Source: an uncultured Oscillospiraceae bacterium (GTDB taxonomy: Bacteria; Bacillota; Clostridia; Oscillospirales; Ruminococcaceae). From it: a stretch of 5,936 nt of DNA. Below the pieces are notes generated by a model that did no database searches, was not told the DNA's origin, and saw nothing but the letters and a program-made list of their open reading frames with translations. The stretch's first letter is position 1, and every line of letters begins with the position of its first letter. Position numbers and translations under genes: made by a program. The DNA lies in the NCBI GenBank assembly GCA_958403605.1, contig CATXYA010000128.1, forward strand, positions 1 through 5,936, in the 5' to 3' direction. Positions 1 through 5,530 of the stretch are shown piece by piece.

Positions 1-140
1 CGGTCTCCGTCGGCTTTTTTGACCAGTTCTATTTTTCCCGCGTGTTCAAAAAGGCCAAGGGCGTGCCGCCCAGCCGCTACCTGGCCAGTCTGAATCAAAA
101 AAAGCAGGCCGAGCAGCCGGCCAAGCAAGGAGAACAGTGA
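1..140 (+). CDS. AraC-family transcriptional regulator, C-terminal end (partial)
   Basis: Only the last 45 codons are in the window; the reading frame enters at base 3 and stops at the TGA at 138-140. The translation contains VGFFDQFYFSRVFKKAKGVP followed by PSRY, the signature of the second helix-turn-helix of AraC/XylS DNA-binding domains (family pattern: VGF, then YFSRVFKK, then G.sPs.Y). A short polar tail rich in Gln and Lys follows and ends the protein. The position usually occupied by Arg after the final Tyr is Leu here. The protein should bind DNA as a transcription factor; its ligand-binding or sensor part lies upstream, so its target cannot be stated. Its stop codon overlaps the ATG of the downstream methyltransferase by one base, which suggests translational coupling. 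It could equally be the output domain of an AraC-type response regulator, as only the DNA-binding end is visible. Confidence 0.88.
   Translation, partial: VSVGFFDQFYFSRVFKKAKGVPPSRYLASLNQKKQAEQPAKQGEQ
127..132 (+). promoter_or_regulatory. Ribosome binding site AAGGAG that decides the methyltransferase start
   Basis: AAGGAG lies inside the end of the AraC-type gene. It is 7 bases from the ATG at 140 but only 4 from the in-frame GTG at 137. The better spacing and the stronger codon favour ATG 140, which shares base 140 with the upstream TGA stop. Confidence 0.7.
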
Positions 141-1507
141 TGGCCATCCAGAAAAACGACCGCGTCCCGCTGCAGATCACCGCGCTGTCCAGCGACGGCA
201 ACGGCGTGGGGCGCTATGAGGGCCAGGCGGTCTTTGTGCCCTTCACCGCCGTGGGCGACGAGGTGACGGCGCACATCGTAAAGGTGTGCAAAACCCATGC
301 CTTCGGCATCGTGCAGCAGCTGCACCGGCCCGGGCCGGGCCGCATCGCGCCCGATTGCCCGCTGCACGGCAAGTGCGGCGGCTGCCAGTTCCGGCATCTC
401 TCTTACGAGGCCGAGCTGGCGGCGAAGCACACCTTCGTGGCGGACGCCATGCGCCGCCTGGGGGGCCTGGACGCCGAGGTGCTGCCCATCCTGCCCTCCC
501 CCAGCGCGGACCGCTACCGCAACAAGGTGCAGTATCCGCTGACGGTGGACGGCGCGGGCCGTGTGCAGGCGGGCTTCTACGCGCCCCGCAGCCATCGCGT
601 GCTGCCCTGCACCGACTGCAAGCTGCAGCCGGCGCTGCTGAACGAGATCACGCAGACTGTCTGCCGCCTGCTGACGGCGCTCAAGATCCCGGTTTACGAC
701 GAGGAGCAGCACCGGGGCCTGGTGCGCCACATCTACCTGCGCCACGCCGTCACCACGGGCAAGGTGCTGTGCTGCCTGGTGTGCAACGGGCGCAAACTGC
801 CGCGGCAGGAGGAATTCTGCCGCCGCCTGGTGGAGGCCCACCCCGAAGTGGACAGCATCGTGTGCAACGTCAACACCAAGGACACCAACGTTATCACGGG
901 TGAAGCGTGTATTCCCCTGTATGGCACGGGCCTGCTGGCCGACGCCATGAGCGGCGTGCCGGTGGAATTGAGCCCGCTCTCGTTCTATCAGGTGAACACC
1001 CGCGGGGCCGAGCAGCTGTATGCCGAGGCCGGGCGCATGGCCGGGCTGACGGGCGGCGAGACGCTGCTGGACCTTTACTGCGGCGCGGGCACCATCGGCC
1101 TCTCGTTGGCCCGCCGCTGCCAAAAGCTCATCGGTGTGGAGGTGGTGCCCCAGGCCGTGGAGAACGCCCGCGCCAACGCCGCCCGCATGGGGCTGGACAA
1201 CGCGGAGTTTTTGTGCGCCGACGCCGCCAAAGCGGCCAAGGAGCTGGCGCAGCGTGGCCTGCGGCCCGATGTGGTAATCCTGGACCCGCCGCGCAAGGGC
1301 TGCGGCCCCGCCGCTTTGGCCCCGGTGGTGGAAATGGTGCCGCGGCGCATCGTGATGGTGAGCTGCAACGCCGCCACCGCCGCCCGTGACGCGGCCTGGC
1401 TGGCGCAAAACGGCTACCGCGCCGCCGCCGTGCGCCCGGTGGACCTGTTCCCCCGCACGCGGCATGTGGAAAGCGTCTGGCTGCTGGAGCAAGCCGCCGT
1501 ACATTAA
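140..1507 (+). CDS. rlmD: 23S rRNA (uracil-C5)-methyltransferase, RlmD/RlmCD type with TRAM domain
   Basis: Predicted 455-residue cytoplasmic enzyme that transfers a methyl group from S-adenosylmethionine to C5 of uridine in 23S rRNA (U1939 for E. coli RlmD; U747 and U1939 for B. subtilis RlmCD). Residues about 2-60 form a TRAM RNA-binding domain. C73, C79 and C82 (C-x5-C-x2-C), with C160, match the four ligands of the family [4Fe-4S] cluster. The Rossmann-fold methyltransferase domain shows motif I DLYCGAGT at 311-318, the IGVEVV segment after it, DPPRKG at 382-387, the catalytic nucleophile C409 in VSCNA, and the family general base E444 in HVES near the C-terminus. Length is normal for the family. 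The usual SCNP reads SCNA here. The ATG overlaps the regulator stop. Whether it modifies one or both rRNA sites cannot be read from the sequence, so the symbol is approximate. Confidence 0.93.
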   Translation: MAIQKNDRVPLQITALSSDGNGVGRYEGQAVFVPFTAVGDEVTAHIVKVCKTHAFGIVQQLHRPGPGRIAPDCPLHGKCGGCQFRHLSYEAELAAKHTFVADAMRRLGGLDAEVLPILPSPSADRYRNKVQYPLTVDGAGRVQAGFYAPRSHRVLPCTDCKLQPALLNEITQTVCRLLTALKIPVYDEEQHRGLVRHIYLRHAVTTGKVLCCLVCNGRKLPRQEEFCRRLVEAHPEVDSIVCNVNTKDTNVITGEACIPLYGTGLLADAMSGVPVELSPLSFYQVNTRGAEQLYAEAGRMAGLTGGETLLDLYCGAGTIGLSLARRCQKLIGVEVVPQAVENARANAARMGLDNAEFLCADAAKAAKELAQRGLRPDVVILDPPRKGCGPAALAPVVEMVPRRIVMVSCNAATAARDAAWLAQNGYRAAAVRPVDLFPRTRHVESVWLLEQAAVH

Positions 1508-1524
1508 AGAACGCACGGACAAAA

Positions 1525-1532
1525 AAGGGAGG
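1525..1532 (+). promoter_or_regulatory. Ribosome binding site of the sensor kinase gene
   Basis: AAGGGAGG lies in the 36-base gap after the methyltransferase stop, 11 bases before the ATG at 1544. The spacing is slightly long but the match is strong. I see no hairpin or promoter-like sequence in this gap, which supports read-through transcription from upstream. Confidence 0.65.
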
Positions 1533-1543
1533 TCGAATATCTC

Positions 1544-2890
1544 ATGTTCTCTCTTGAAGTTTACAGCGCAGTCAGCTCTATCCTCACGGGGCTGCTGAGC
1601 TTTCTCTGTGTGGCGGTGCTGACGCTGGAATGGCGCTTTCCCGCCCGGGTGATGCGGGTGGTGATCCCGCTGTTCCTGCTGTTTTTGACGGGGGCCAGCG
1701 CCGTTTTTTTTGCGGTGTACGGCGTCAGCGACAGCACCAAAATGCACATCATGTTCTTCCATATTGCCGCGCTTGTCACCTTCAGCCTGACGGCCGCCCG
1801 CTATCCCCTGCTGGAGATCCTGTCCACCTATACGACGGCCTGTATCTTCACCTTCGTCAGCGATACGGTCTGCGGCATTCTGGTGCCGGAGGCCGGGCTG
1901 GGGCATGTGCTGACCAAGCTGGTGAGCTTTTTCATCACCGCCGCCTTGCTGGTCTTGTTTTTGCGCCGTCCGCTGCTGCAGGTCCAGCGCGAGGTACAGC
2001 GCCGGAAATGGCTGTGGATGATGGCCGTCCCGCTGCTGATGTGCGTGATCCTGCTCTATGTGATGCGGCTGCGTGGCCCCTTGTACGAGGATCCGTCGCT
2101 GCGGCCCGTGGCGCTGGCCCTGTGCTTTTGTGTGGTGAGCGTCTATGTGTTTTTCTACTTTGTCCTGTGCAGCCTGCAAAAGCAGTACGAAATGCAGGCC
2201 GAGGCCGCCGTGCTGGAAGTGCATCTCTCCTCTCTCAAGAAGCACACGGAGACCATGCGTCTGATGAACGAACAGCTGCAGCAGATCCAGCACGACCTGC
2301 GCCATTATCTGCGCATCCAGACGGCCTGCTTGGAGCAGGGCGACCTCGCCGGCATGAAGGCGTCGCTGGCCTCGATGTCAAAAAACATGGAGGGCACCTT
2401 GCGTTCTTACCAGCTGTGCCGGGAGACAGGCCAGCCCCTTGTCGACGCCGTGCTCTCTTACTACGCGGCGCTGGCCGAGACAGCGGGGATCGATTTCACG
2501 TACAAAATGCAGCTGCCGGAGACGCTGGACGATTTTTCAGAGCTGGCAGTCATGCTTTCCAACGCATTGGAAAACGCGTCCAACGCCTGTCTGGCCTTGC
2601 CCGCGCAAATGCCGCGGGCGATCCGCCTCACCGGCGGCGTCCAGCGGCAGCAGTTTTTGCTGAAGCTGGAAAACACCTGCGGCGGCAATATCCGCTTTGA
2701 TGAAAAAGGGTATCCCGCCGCCCAGCGCCCCGGCCATGGCTATGGCACACAGAACATCGTCTCCTACGCCCAGCGGCACCGCGCCCAGCTGGATTACCGC
2801 GTGGAGGACGGCTGGTTTCAGCTGCGCCTTTTGATGCCGCTGCCGGACAGCGCCCCGGTCACCGCCGCTGCTGAGGCGGCGGCGCAATGA
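1544..2890 (+). CDS. Membrane sensor histidine kinase with GHKL ATPase domain (AgrC-like)
   Basis: 448 residues. Seven hydrophobic segments are visible at about 8-28, 38-58, 67-85, 89-113, 121-140, 156-174 and 188-211, so the sensor part is almost entirely membrane-embedded. A coiled helix (about 212-248) leads to the phosphoacceptor box QHDLRH, with H250 the likely phosphorylated histidine. The ATP-binding domain has an N-box with N340 and N344 in SNALENASNA and a G-box GHGYG at 397-401 followed by TQNI. This layout is that of the GHKL/HPK10 kinases, such as AgrC, that normally partner LytTR response regulators and sense peptides or envelope signals. No LytTR regulator, AgrB or AgrD gene lies on either side, so the partner and signal are unknown. 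The Ala-rich C-terminal tail (SAPVTAAAEAAAQ) lies beyond the catalytic fold. The family call is firm; the role is not. Confidence 0.88.
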   Translation: MFSLEVYSAVSSILTGLLSFLCVAVLTLEWRFPARVMRVVIPLFLLFLTGASAVFFAVYGVSDSTKMHIMFFHIAALVTFSLTAARYPLLEILSTYTTACIFTFVSDTVCGILVPEAGLGHVLTKLVSFFITAALLVLFLRRPLLQVQREVQRRKWLWMMAVPLLMCVILLYVMRLRGPLYEDPSLRPVALALCFCVVSVYVFFYFVLCSLQKQYEMQAEAAVLEVHLSSLKKHTETMRLMNEQLQQIQHDLRHYLRIQTACLEQGDLAGMKASLASMSKNMEGTLRSYQLCRETGQPLVDAVLSYYAALAETAGIDFTYKMQLPETLDDFSELAVMLSNALENASNACLALPAQMPRAIRLTGGVQRQQFLLKLENTCGGNIRFDEKGYPAAQRPGHGYGTQNIVSYAQRHRAQLDYRVEDGWFQLRLLMPLPDSAPVTAAAEAAAQ

Positions 2891-2906
2891 GAGAGGAAGA
2901 AACGTT

Positions 2907-3830
2907 ATGATGACATCCTGGCTGGACGCCGCGGGCACGTGGGCGCAGGGCCCCGCACCTGAGCAGGCAGTCTGTGAGCTGCTGGTGCTGTCCGCCCCGG
3001 AATTCGCTGCCCTGGAAGCGCCTTTGCCCCGCAAAGCGGCCTTTTGCCGCGGCCTGCAGACCATTCAATATTGTAAGGCGGAGCCTTTCCGGGAATGTAT
3101 TTTCGGCACGGTGCGCGTGCCGCGCCATCTGGCGGGCAAGGGCGGTGGGCCGCTGCGCTTCGGGTTTTATCTTATGGGCCGCCGGCTGTTTTTGGTGGCG
3201 GAAGAGGGCGAGACGCGCCTCGGCCCTCTGGCCGAACAATGCTTTGCCGCCGTCCTGGACCCGCCCACCCCCGCCGGGCTGCTGCTGGTGCTGCTGGAAT
3301 TATTGACCGCGGGCGACGCGGCGGTGCTGCAGCATTTGGAAGAGCGGCTGGGCAAGCTGGAAGAAGAATTGCTGGTCCATACGCCCCAGCATTTTCCCCG
3401 CGCGCTGCTGCAGGAGCGCAAAACGATTTCCGCCTACCATGCCTATTATGAGCAGCTCACGGATTTAGGCGACGAGATGCAGGCCGACCTGGGCCGCCAT
3501 CTGACGGAGGACGAGCGGACGGCCTGGCAGCGGTATACGGGGCGCGCCGAACGGCTGCACGATCACGTGGAAGCCCTGCGGGAATATCTCTTGCAGCTGC
3601 GGGAGCTGTACCAATCGCAGATGGACGTGCAGCAGAACAGGATCATGACGGTGCTCACCGTGGTGACCACGCTCTTTTTGCCGCTGACGCTGGTGGCGGG
3701 CTGGTACGGCATGAACTTCCCCGCCATGCTGGCGTTCCGCTCGCCCTACGGCTACCCCGCCGTGGTACTGGGCTGTATTCTGGTGGTGGCGGCGGAGCTG
3801 TTCTATTTCAAAAAGAAAAAGATGTTGTAA
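2907..3830 (+). CDS. CorA-family divalent cation transporter
   Basis: 307 residues, typical for CorA, which forms pentameric inner-membrane channels for Mg2+ (some members move Co2+, Ni2+ or Zn2+). The N-terminal two thirds is a soluble domain ending in long charged helices (for example LEERLGKLEEELL and the RKTISAYHAYYEQL region). Then come QNRIMTVLTVVTTLFLPLTL and the first membrane helix (about 247-267), the family signature GMN at 268-270, a short external loop, the second helix (about 284-301) and a basic tail FKKKKML. The loop after GMN carries Arg and no acidic residue, where family members usually have MPEL. Translation starts at ATG 2907 or the adjacent ATG 2910; AGAGGA at 2892-2897 supports 2907. 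The gene begins 16 bases after the kinase stop, so the two are probably cotranscribed. The ion transported cannot be read from the sequence. Confidence 0.92.
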   Translation: MMTSWLDAAGTWAQGPAPEQAVCELLVLSAPEFAALEAPLPRKAAFCRGLQTIQYCKAEPFRECIFGTVRVPRHLAGKGGGPLRFGFYLMGRRLFLVAEEGETRLGPLAEQCFAAVLDPPTPAGLLLVLLELLTAGDAAVLQHLEERLGKLEEELLVHTPQHFPRALLQERKTISAYHAYYEQLTDLGDEMQADLGRHLTEDERTAWQRYTGRAERLHDHVEALREYLLQLRELYQSQMDVQQNRIMTVLTVVTTLFLPLTLVAGWYGMNFPAMLAFRSPYGYPAVVLGCILVVAAELFYFKKKKML

Positions 3831-3834
3831 GGAG
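3828..3834 (+). promoter_or_regulatory. Ribosome binding site TAAGGAG overlapping the corA-like stop codon
   Basis: The TAA stop of the CorA-like gene forms the first three bases of TAAGGAG, which lies 10 bases before a GTG at 3845. No nearer ATG is in frame, and the predicted first membrane helix begins about 12 residues after the GTG, so GTG is the likely start. The arrangement favours reinitiation or coupling with the upstream gene. Confidence 0.65.
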
Positions 3835-3844
3835 TTTTTTTACA

Positions 3845-5221
3845 GTGCAGCAAGTAGACCTTTTAAACGGGCGCATCGTGCCCAGCCTGGCCAAGCTCGC
3901 GTTTCCCATCATGGGCACCTCGCTCATTCAAATGGCCTATAACATGACCGATATGATCTGGATCGGCCGCGTCAGCAGCGGGGCCGTCGCCGCCGTGGGT
4001 GCGGCGGGCATGTACCTTTGGCTGGCAAACGGGCTGGCGGCTATCCCCCGCATGGGCGGGCAGGTCAAGGCCGCCCACGCCCTGGGCGCGGACGACCGCG
4101 GCAGCGCGGCGGATTTTACCGCCGCGGCTTTGCAGATGACACTGGGCCTGACGGTGCTGTGCACCGCACTCTATCTCGTCTTCAACAAGCCCCTCATCGG
4201 CTTTTTCCGGCTCAATCAGGCCCAGGTGGTGGCGGACGCCCGCGCCTATCTCCTCATCGTGGCCGCCGGGCTGGTGTTCTCGTTTTTGAACCAGACGTTC
4301 ACGGGCATCTTTACGGCCATGGGCAACAGCGTCGTCACCTTCCGCGCCACCGCCGTGGGCCTGGCCGTCAATATCGTGCTGGACCCGCTGTTCATCTTCG
4401 GCCTGGGGCCTATCCCCGCGCTGGGCGTGGCCGGGGCGGCGCTGGCCACCGTTTTGGCGCAGGCCATCGTCTCGGCGCTGTTTTTGTGGGCCGCGCGGCA
4501 GGAGCAGGTGCTTTTCCCGCGGGTGAAGCTGTGGCGGCGCACCCAGCGCGCCTCCTGGGAGGGCATTTTGCGCATCGGCCTGCCGGTGGCTTTGCAGAAC
4601 ATTTTCTTTTCCAGCCTCTCGATGATCATCGCCCGGCTCATTGCCGGCTGGGGCGACGACGCCGTGGCCGTGCAGAAGGTTGGCAGCCAAATCGAGTCCA
4701 TCTCCTGGATGACGGCGGACGGCTTTGCCACGGCGGTGAACGCCTTTGTGGCGCAGAACTTCGGCGCGGGCAAGCGCGAGCGCATCCGCCGCGGTGTGTG
4801 GAGCGCCTTCGGCCTGATGTCCCTGTGGGGCGTGGGCACCTCGCTGGTGCTCATTTTGTTCCCGCAGACGCTGTTCCGCATCTTCATCCCCGACCCCGCC
4901 GTGCTGCCCATGGGCGTGGATTATCTGCGCATCCTGGGGCTTTCCCAGCTGTTTATGTGCATGGAGAGCGTGGTGGGCGGCGCGTTCCAGGGCATGGGGC
5001 GGCCCCTGCCTCCCACCGTGCTCTCGGTCATTCTCAACGCGGCGCGCATCCCCCTGGCGCTGGCGCTCTCGGCCACGGCCTTGGGGCTCAACGGCGTGTG
5101 GTGGGCCATCACCCTTTCCAGCATTTTGAAAGGGCTGATTTTGCCCCTCTGGTTCGCGGGGGTGCTGTCCCATTACCTGCGCGCCGGGAAAGGCCCCCTC
5201 ACCGGGAAGAGCGACGCCTGA
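3845..5221 (+). CDS. MATE-family multidrug/toxin efflux transporter
   Basis: 458 residues, the usual MATE length, with about twelve hydrophobic helices in two homologous halves (two MatE domains, roughly residues 15-175 and 240-400). MATE proteins export cationic drugs, metabolites or toxins across the cytoplasmic membrane using a Na+ or H+ gradient. Recognisable family features are YNMTDMIWIGR in helix 1, the NIVLDPLFIFGLG segment, GVAGAALATVLAQ at the end of the first half, and GGAFQGMGRPLPPTVLS in the second half. D36 and D180 sit in contexts resembling the helix-1 and helix-5 aspartates that couple cation flow in DinF/PfMATE-type members. That equivalence is my inference. The gene uses a GTG start and follows the CorA-like gene by 14 bases. 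Substrate is not deducible; a role in antimicrobial export or metabolite efflux is possible. It is the last gene before a long gap. Confidence 0.93.
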   Translation: MQQVDLLNGRIVPSLAKLAFPIMGTSLIQMAYNMTDMIWIGRVSSGAVAAVGAAGMYLWLANGLAAIPRMGGQVKAAHALGADDRGSAADFTAAALQMTLGLTVLCTALYLVFNKPLIGFFRLNQAQVVADARAYLLIVAAGLVFSFLNQTFTGIFTAMGNSVVTFRATAVGLAVNIVLDPLFIFGLGPIPALGVAGAALATVLAQAIVSALFLWAARQEQVLFPRVKLWRRTQRASWEGILRIGLPVALQNIFFSSLSMIIARLIAGWGDDAVAVQKVGSQIESISWMTADGFATAVNAFVAQNFGAGKRERIRRGVWSAFGLMSLWGVGTSLVLILFPQTLFRIFIPDPAVLPMGVDYLRILGLSQLFMCMESVVGGAFQGMGRPLPPTVLSVILNAARIPLALALSATALGLNGVWWAITLSSILKGLILPLWFAGVLSHYLRAGKGPLTGKSDA

Positions 5222-5244
5222 CCGCGGGCGGGGAACGGAAACGC

Positions 5245-5271
5245 GGGCGGCAAGCCGCCCTGCTTCTACTT
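5245..5271 (+). terminator. Possible rho-independent terminator after the MATE gene
   Basis: GGGCGG (5245-5250) and CCGCCC (5255-5260) form a perfect 6-bp GC stem closed by the tetraloop CAAG, starting 24 bases after the MATE stop codon. The following bases TGCTTCTACTT are T-rich but interrupted, so the U-tract is weak. The position fits the end of the upstream gene cluster; the poor T-run keeps confidence low. Confidence 0.4.
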
Positions 5272-5320
5272 GCTAAAAACTTTACGGTTGTTACTCTTTT
5301 TACGCTTGCGTACAGCTACG

Positions 5321-5350
5321 TTGTTTTTCCGCGAATGCAAGGAAAAACAA
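5321..5350. repeat. Perfect 10-bp AT-rich inverted repeat
   Basis: TTGTTTTTCC (5321-5330) and GGAAAAACAA (5341-5350) are exact reverse complements around the 10-base spacer GCGAATGCAA. As RNA it would form a 10-bp stem on either strand. No T-run follows on the + strand, so it is not a classic terminator for upstream transcription. It directly abuts the GC-rich palindrome starting at 5352 and could be the edge of the same repeat element or a binding site for a dimeric protein. Confidence 0.7.
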
Positions 5351-5351
5351 T

Positions 5352-5404
5352 CGCCTTCCCCCGGTGGGGGAAGGCGGACGGCGTGAAGCGCCGGACGGAT
5401 GAGG
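5352..5404. repeat. Interspersed palindromic repeat with GACGGATGAGG motif
   Basis: CGCCTTCCCCC (5352-5362) and GGGGGAAGGCG (5366-5376) form a perfect 11-bp stem with a 3-base loop. A second hairpin, CGGCG/CGCCG (5379-5383 with 5389-5393), has loop TGAAG. It is followed by GACGGATGAGG (5394-5404), whose reverse complement is CCTCATCCGTC. From general knowledge, combinations of CCTCATCCGTC, a variable small hairpin and CCTTCCCCC recur between genes in many gut Clostridia genomes, so I read this as one copy of a REP-like intergenic repeat. Only one copy is in this window, so its repeated nature is not shown by the sequence itself. Confidence 0.6.
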
Positions 5405-5436
5405 GGGCGCCCGCGGGCCTGCCCTTTATTCCGTAG

Positions 5437-5455
5437 CGGCGGCCATTGGCCGCCG
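5437..5455. repeat. 8-bp GC-rich hairpin palindrome
   Basis: CGGCGGCC (5437-5444) and GGCCGCCG (5448-5455) pair perfectly around the loop ATT. On the + strand AAAA follows rather than T, so it is not a canonical terminator in the direction of the genes. It may belong to the same palindrome cluster as the repeat just upstream, separated from it by the overlapping short palindromes GGGCGCCC (5405-5412) and GCCCGCGGGC (5409-5418). Confidence 0.6.
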
Positions 5456-5506
5456 AAAATCAGCGCCCCCAGCCAGGCCTCCTCTCCGCTTGTGGGGACG
5501 GAGCAG

Positions 5507-5520
5507 CCTTGATACAAGGA
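5507..5520 (+). promoter_or_regulatory. Ribosome binding site of the second methyltransferase inside a small hairpin
   Basis: AAGGA (5516-5520) is the only good ribosome binding site before ATG 5531, at a spacing of 10 bases. CCTTG (5507-5511) and CAAGG (5515-5519) are perfect complements around the loop ATA, so four of the five Shine-Dalgarno bases can be paired. An in-frame TGA at 5510-5512 rules out a start further upstream. Confidence 0.5.
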
Positions 5521-5530
5521 AAACGGTGAT

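Larger units (their letters stand above)
5222..5530. other. Intergenic region of about 310 bases without a supported gene
   Basis: In order it holds a possible terminator hairpin (5245-5271), an AT-rich stretch (about 5262-5350) that contrasts with the GC-rich surroundings and ends in a perfect inverted repeat, a series of GC-rich palindromes (5352-5455), and a leader before the second methyltransferase with a small hairpin over its ribosome binding site. I found no tRNA-like fold or recognisable riboswitch core. The only promoter-like match I see is weak: TTGTTA at 5288-5293 with TACAGC at 5311-5316 after a 17-base spacer. An open frame on the - strand here reads through the palindromes and looks spurious. 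Confidence 0.6.

Noticed and set aside
137..139. GTG at 137 as the start of the first methyltransferase
   Set aside because: It lies only 4 bases from AAGGAG, while the next codon, ATG at 140, has a better 7-base spacing.
140..1507. Antibiotic-resistance rRNA methyltransferase (Cfr or Erm type)
   Set aside because: The C-x5-C-x2-C cluster, TRAM domain, DPPRKG and SCN motifs are those of uracil-C5 methyltransferases. The radical-SAM CxxxCxxC motif of Cfr and the Erm N6-adenine motif are absent.
95..2305. A 736-residue open frame on the - strand
   Set aside because: It lies antisense to the methyltransferase and kinase genes, both of which show family motifs throughout. Its translation is rich in His, Gln, Arg and Gly with no recognisable domain, as expected for the complement of GC-rich coding DNA.
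1630..2700. A 356-residue + strand frame inside the kinase gene
   Set aside because: It is a shifted frame of the kinase; the in-frame protein carries all the H, N and G-box motifs and a strong ribosome binding site.
3863..5173. A 436-residue open frame on the - strand
   Set aside because: It is antisense to the MATE gene, and the translation is dominated by His, Gln, Gly and Arg with no domain or hydrophobic pattern.
4018..5436. A 472-residue + strand frame overlapping the MATE gene
   Set aside because: It is a shifted frame of the MATE coding sequence that runs on into the palindrome region; it has no family signal and no plausible ribosome binding site.
5222..5530. CRISPR array, tRNA or riboswitch in the long gap
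   Set aside because: The palindromes differ from one another and lack the regular repeat-spacer spacing of an array. No cloverleaf or known riboswitch core could be recognised by eye.
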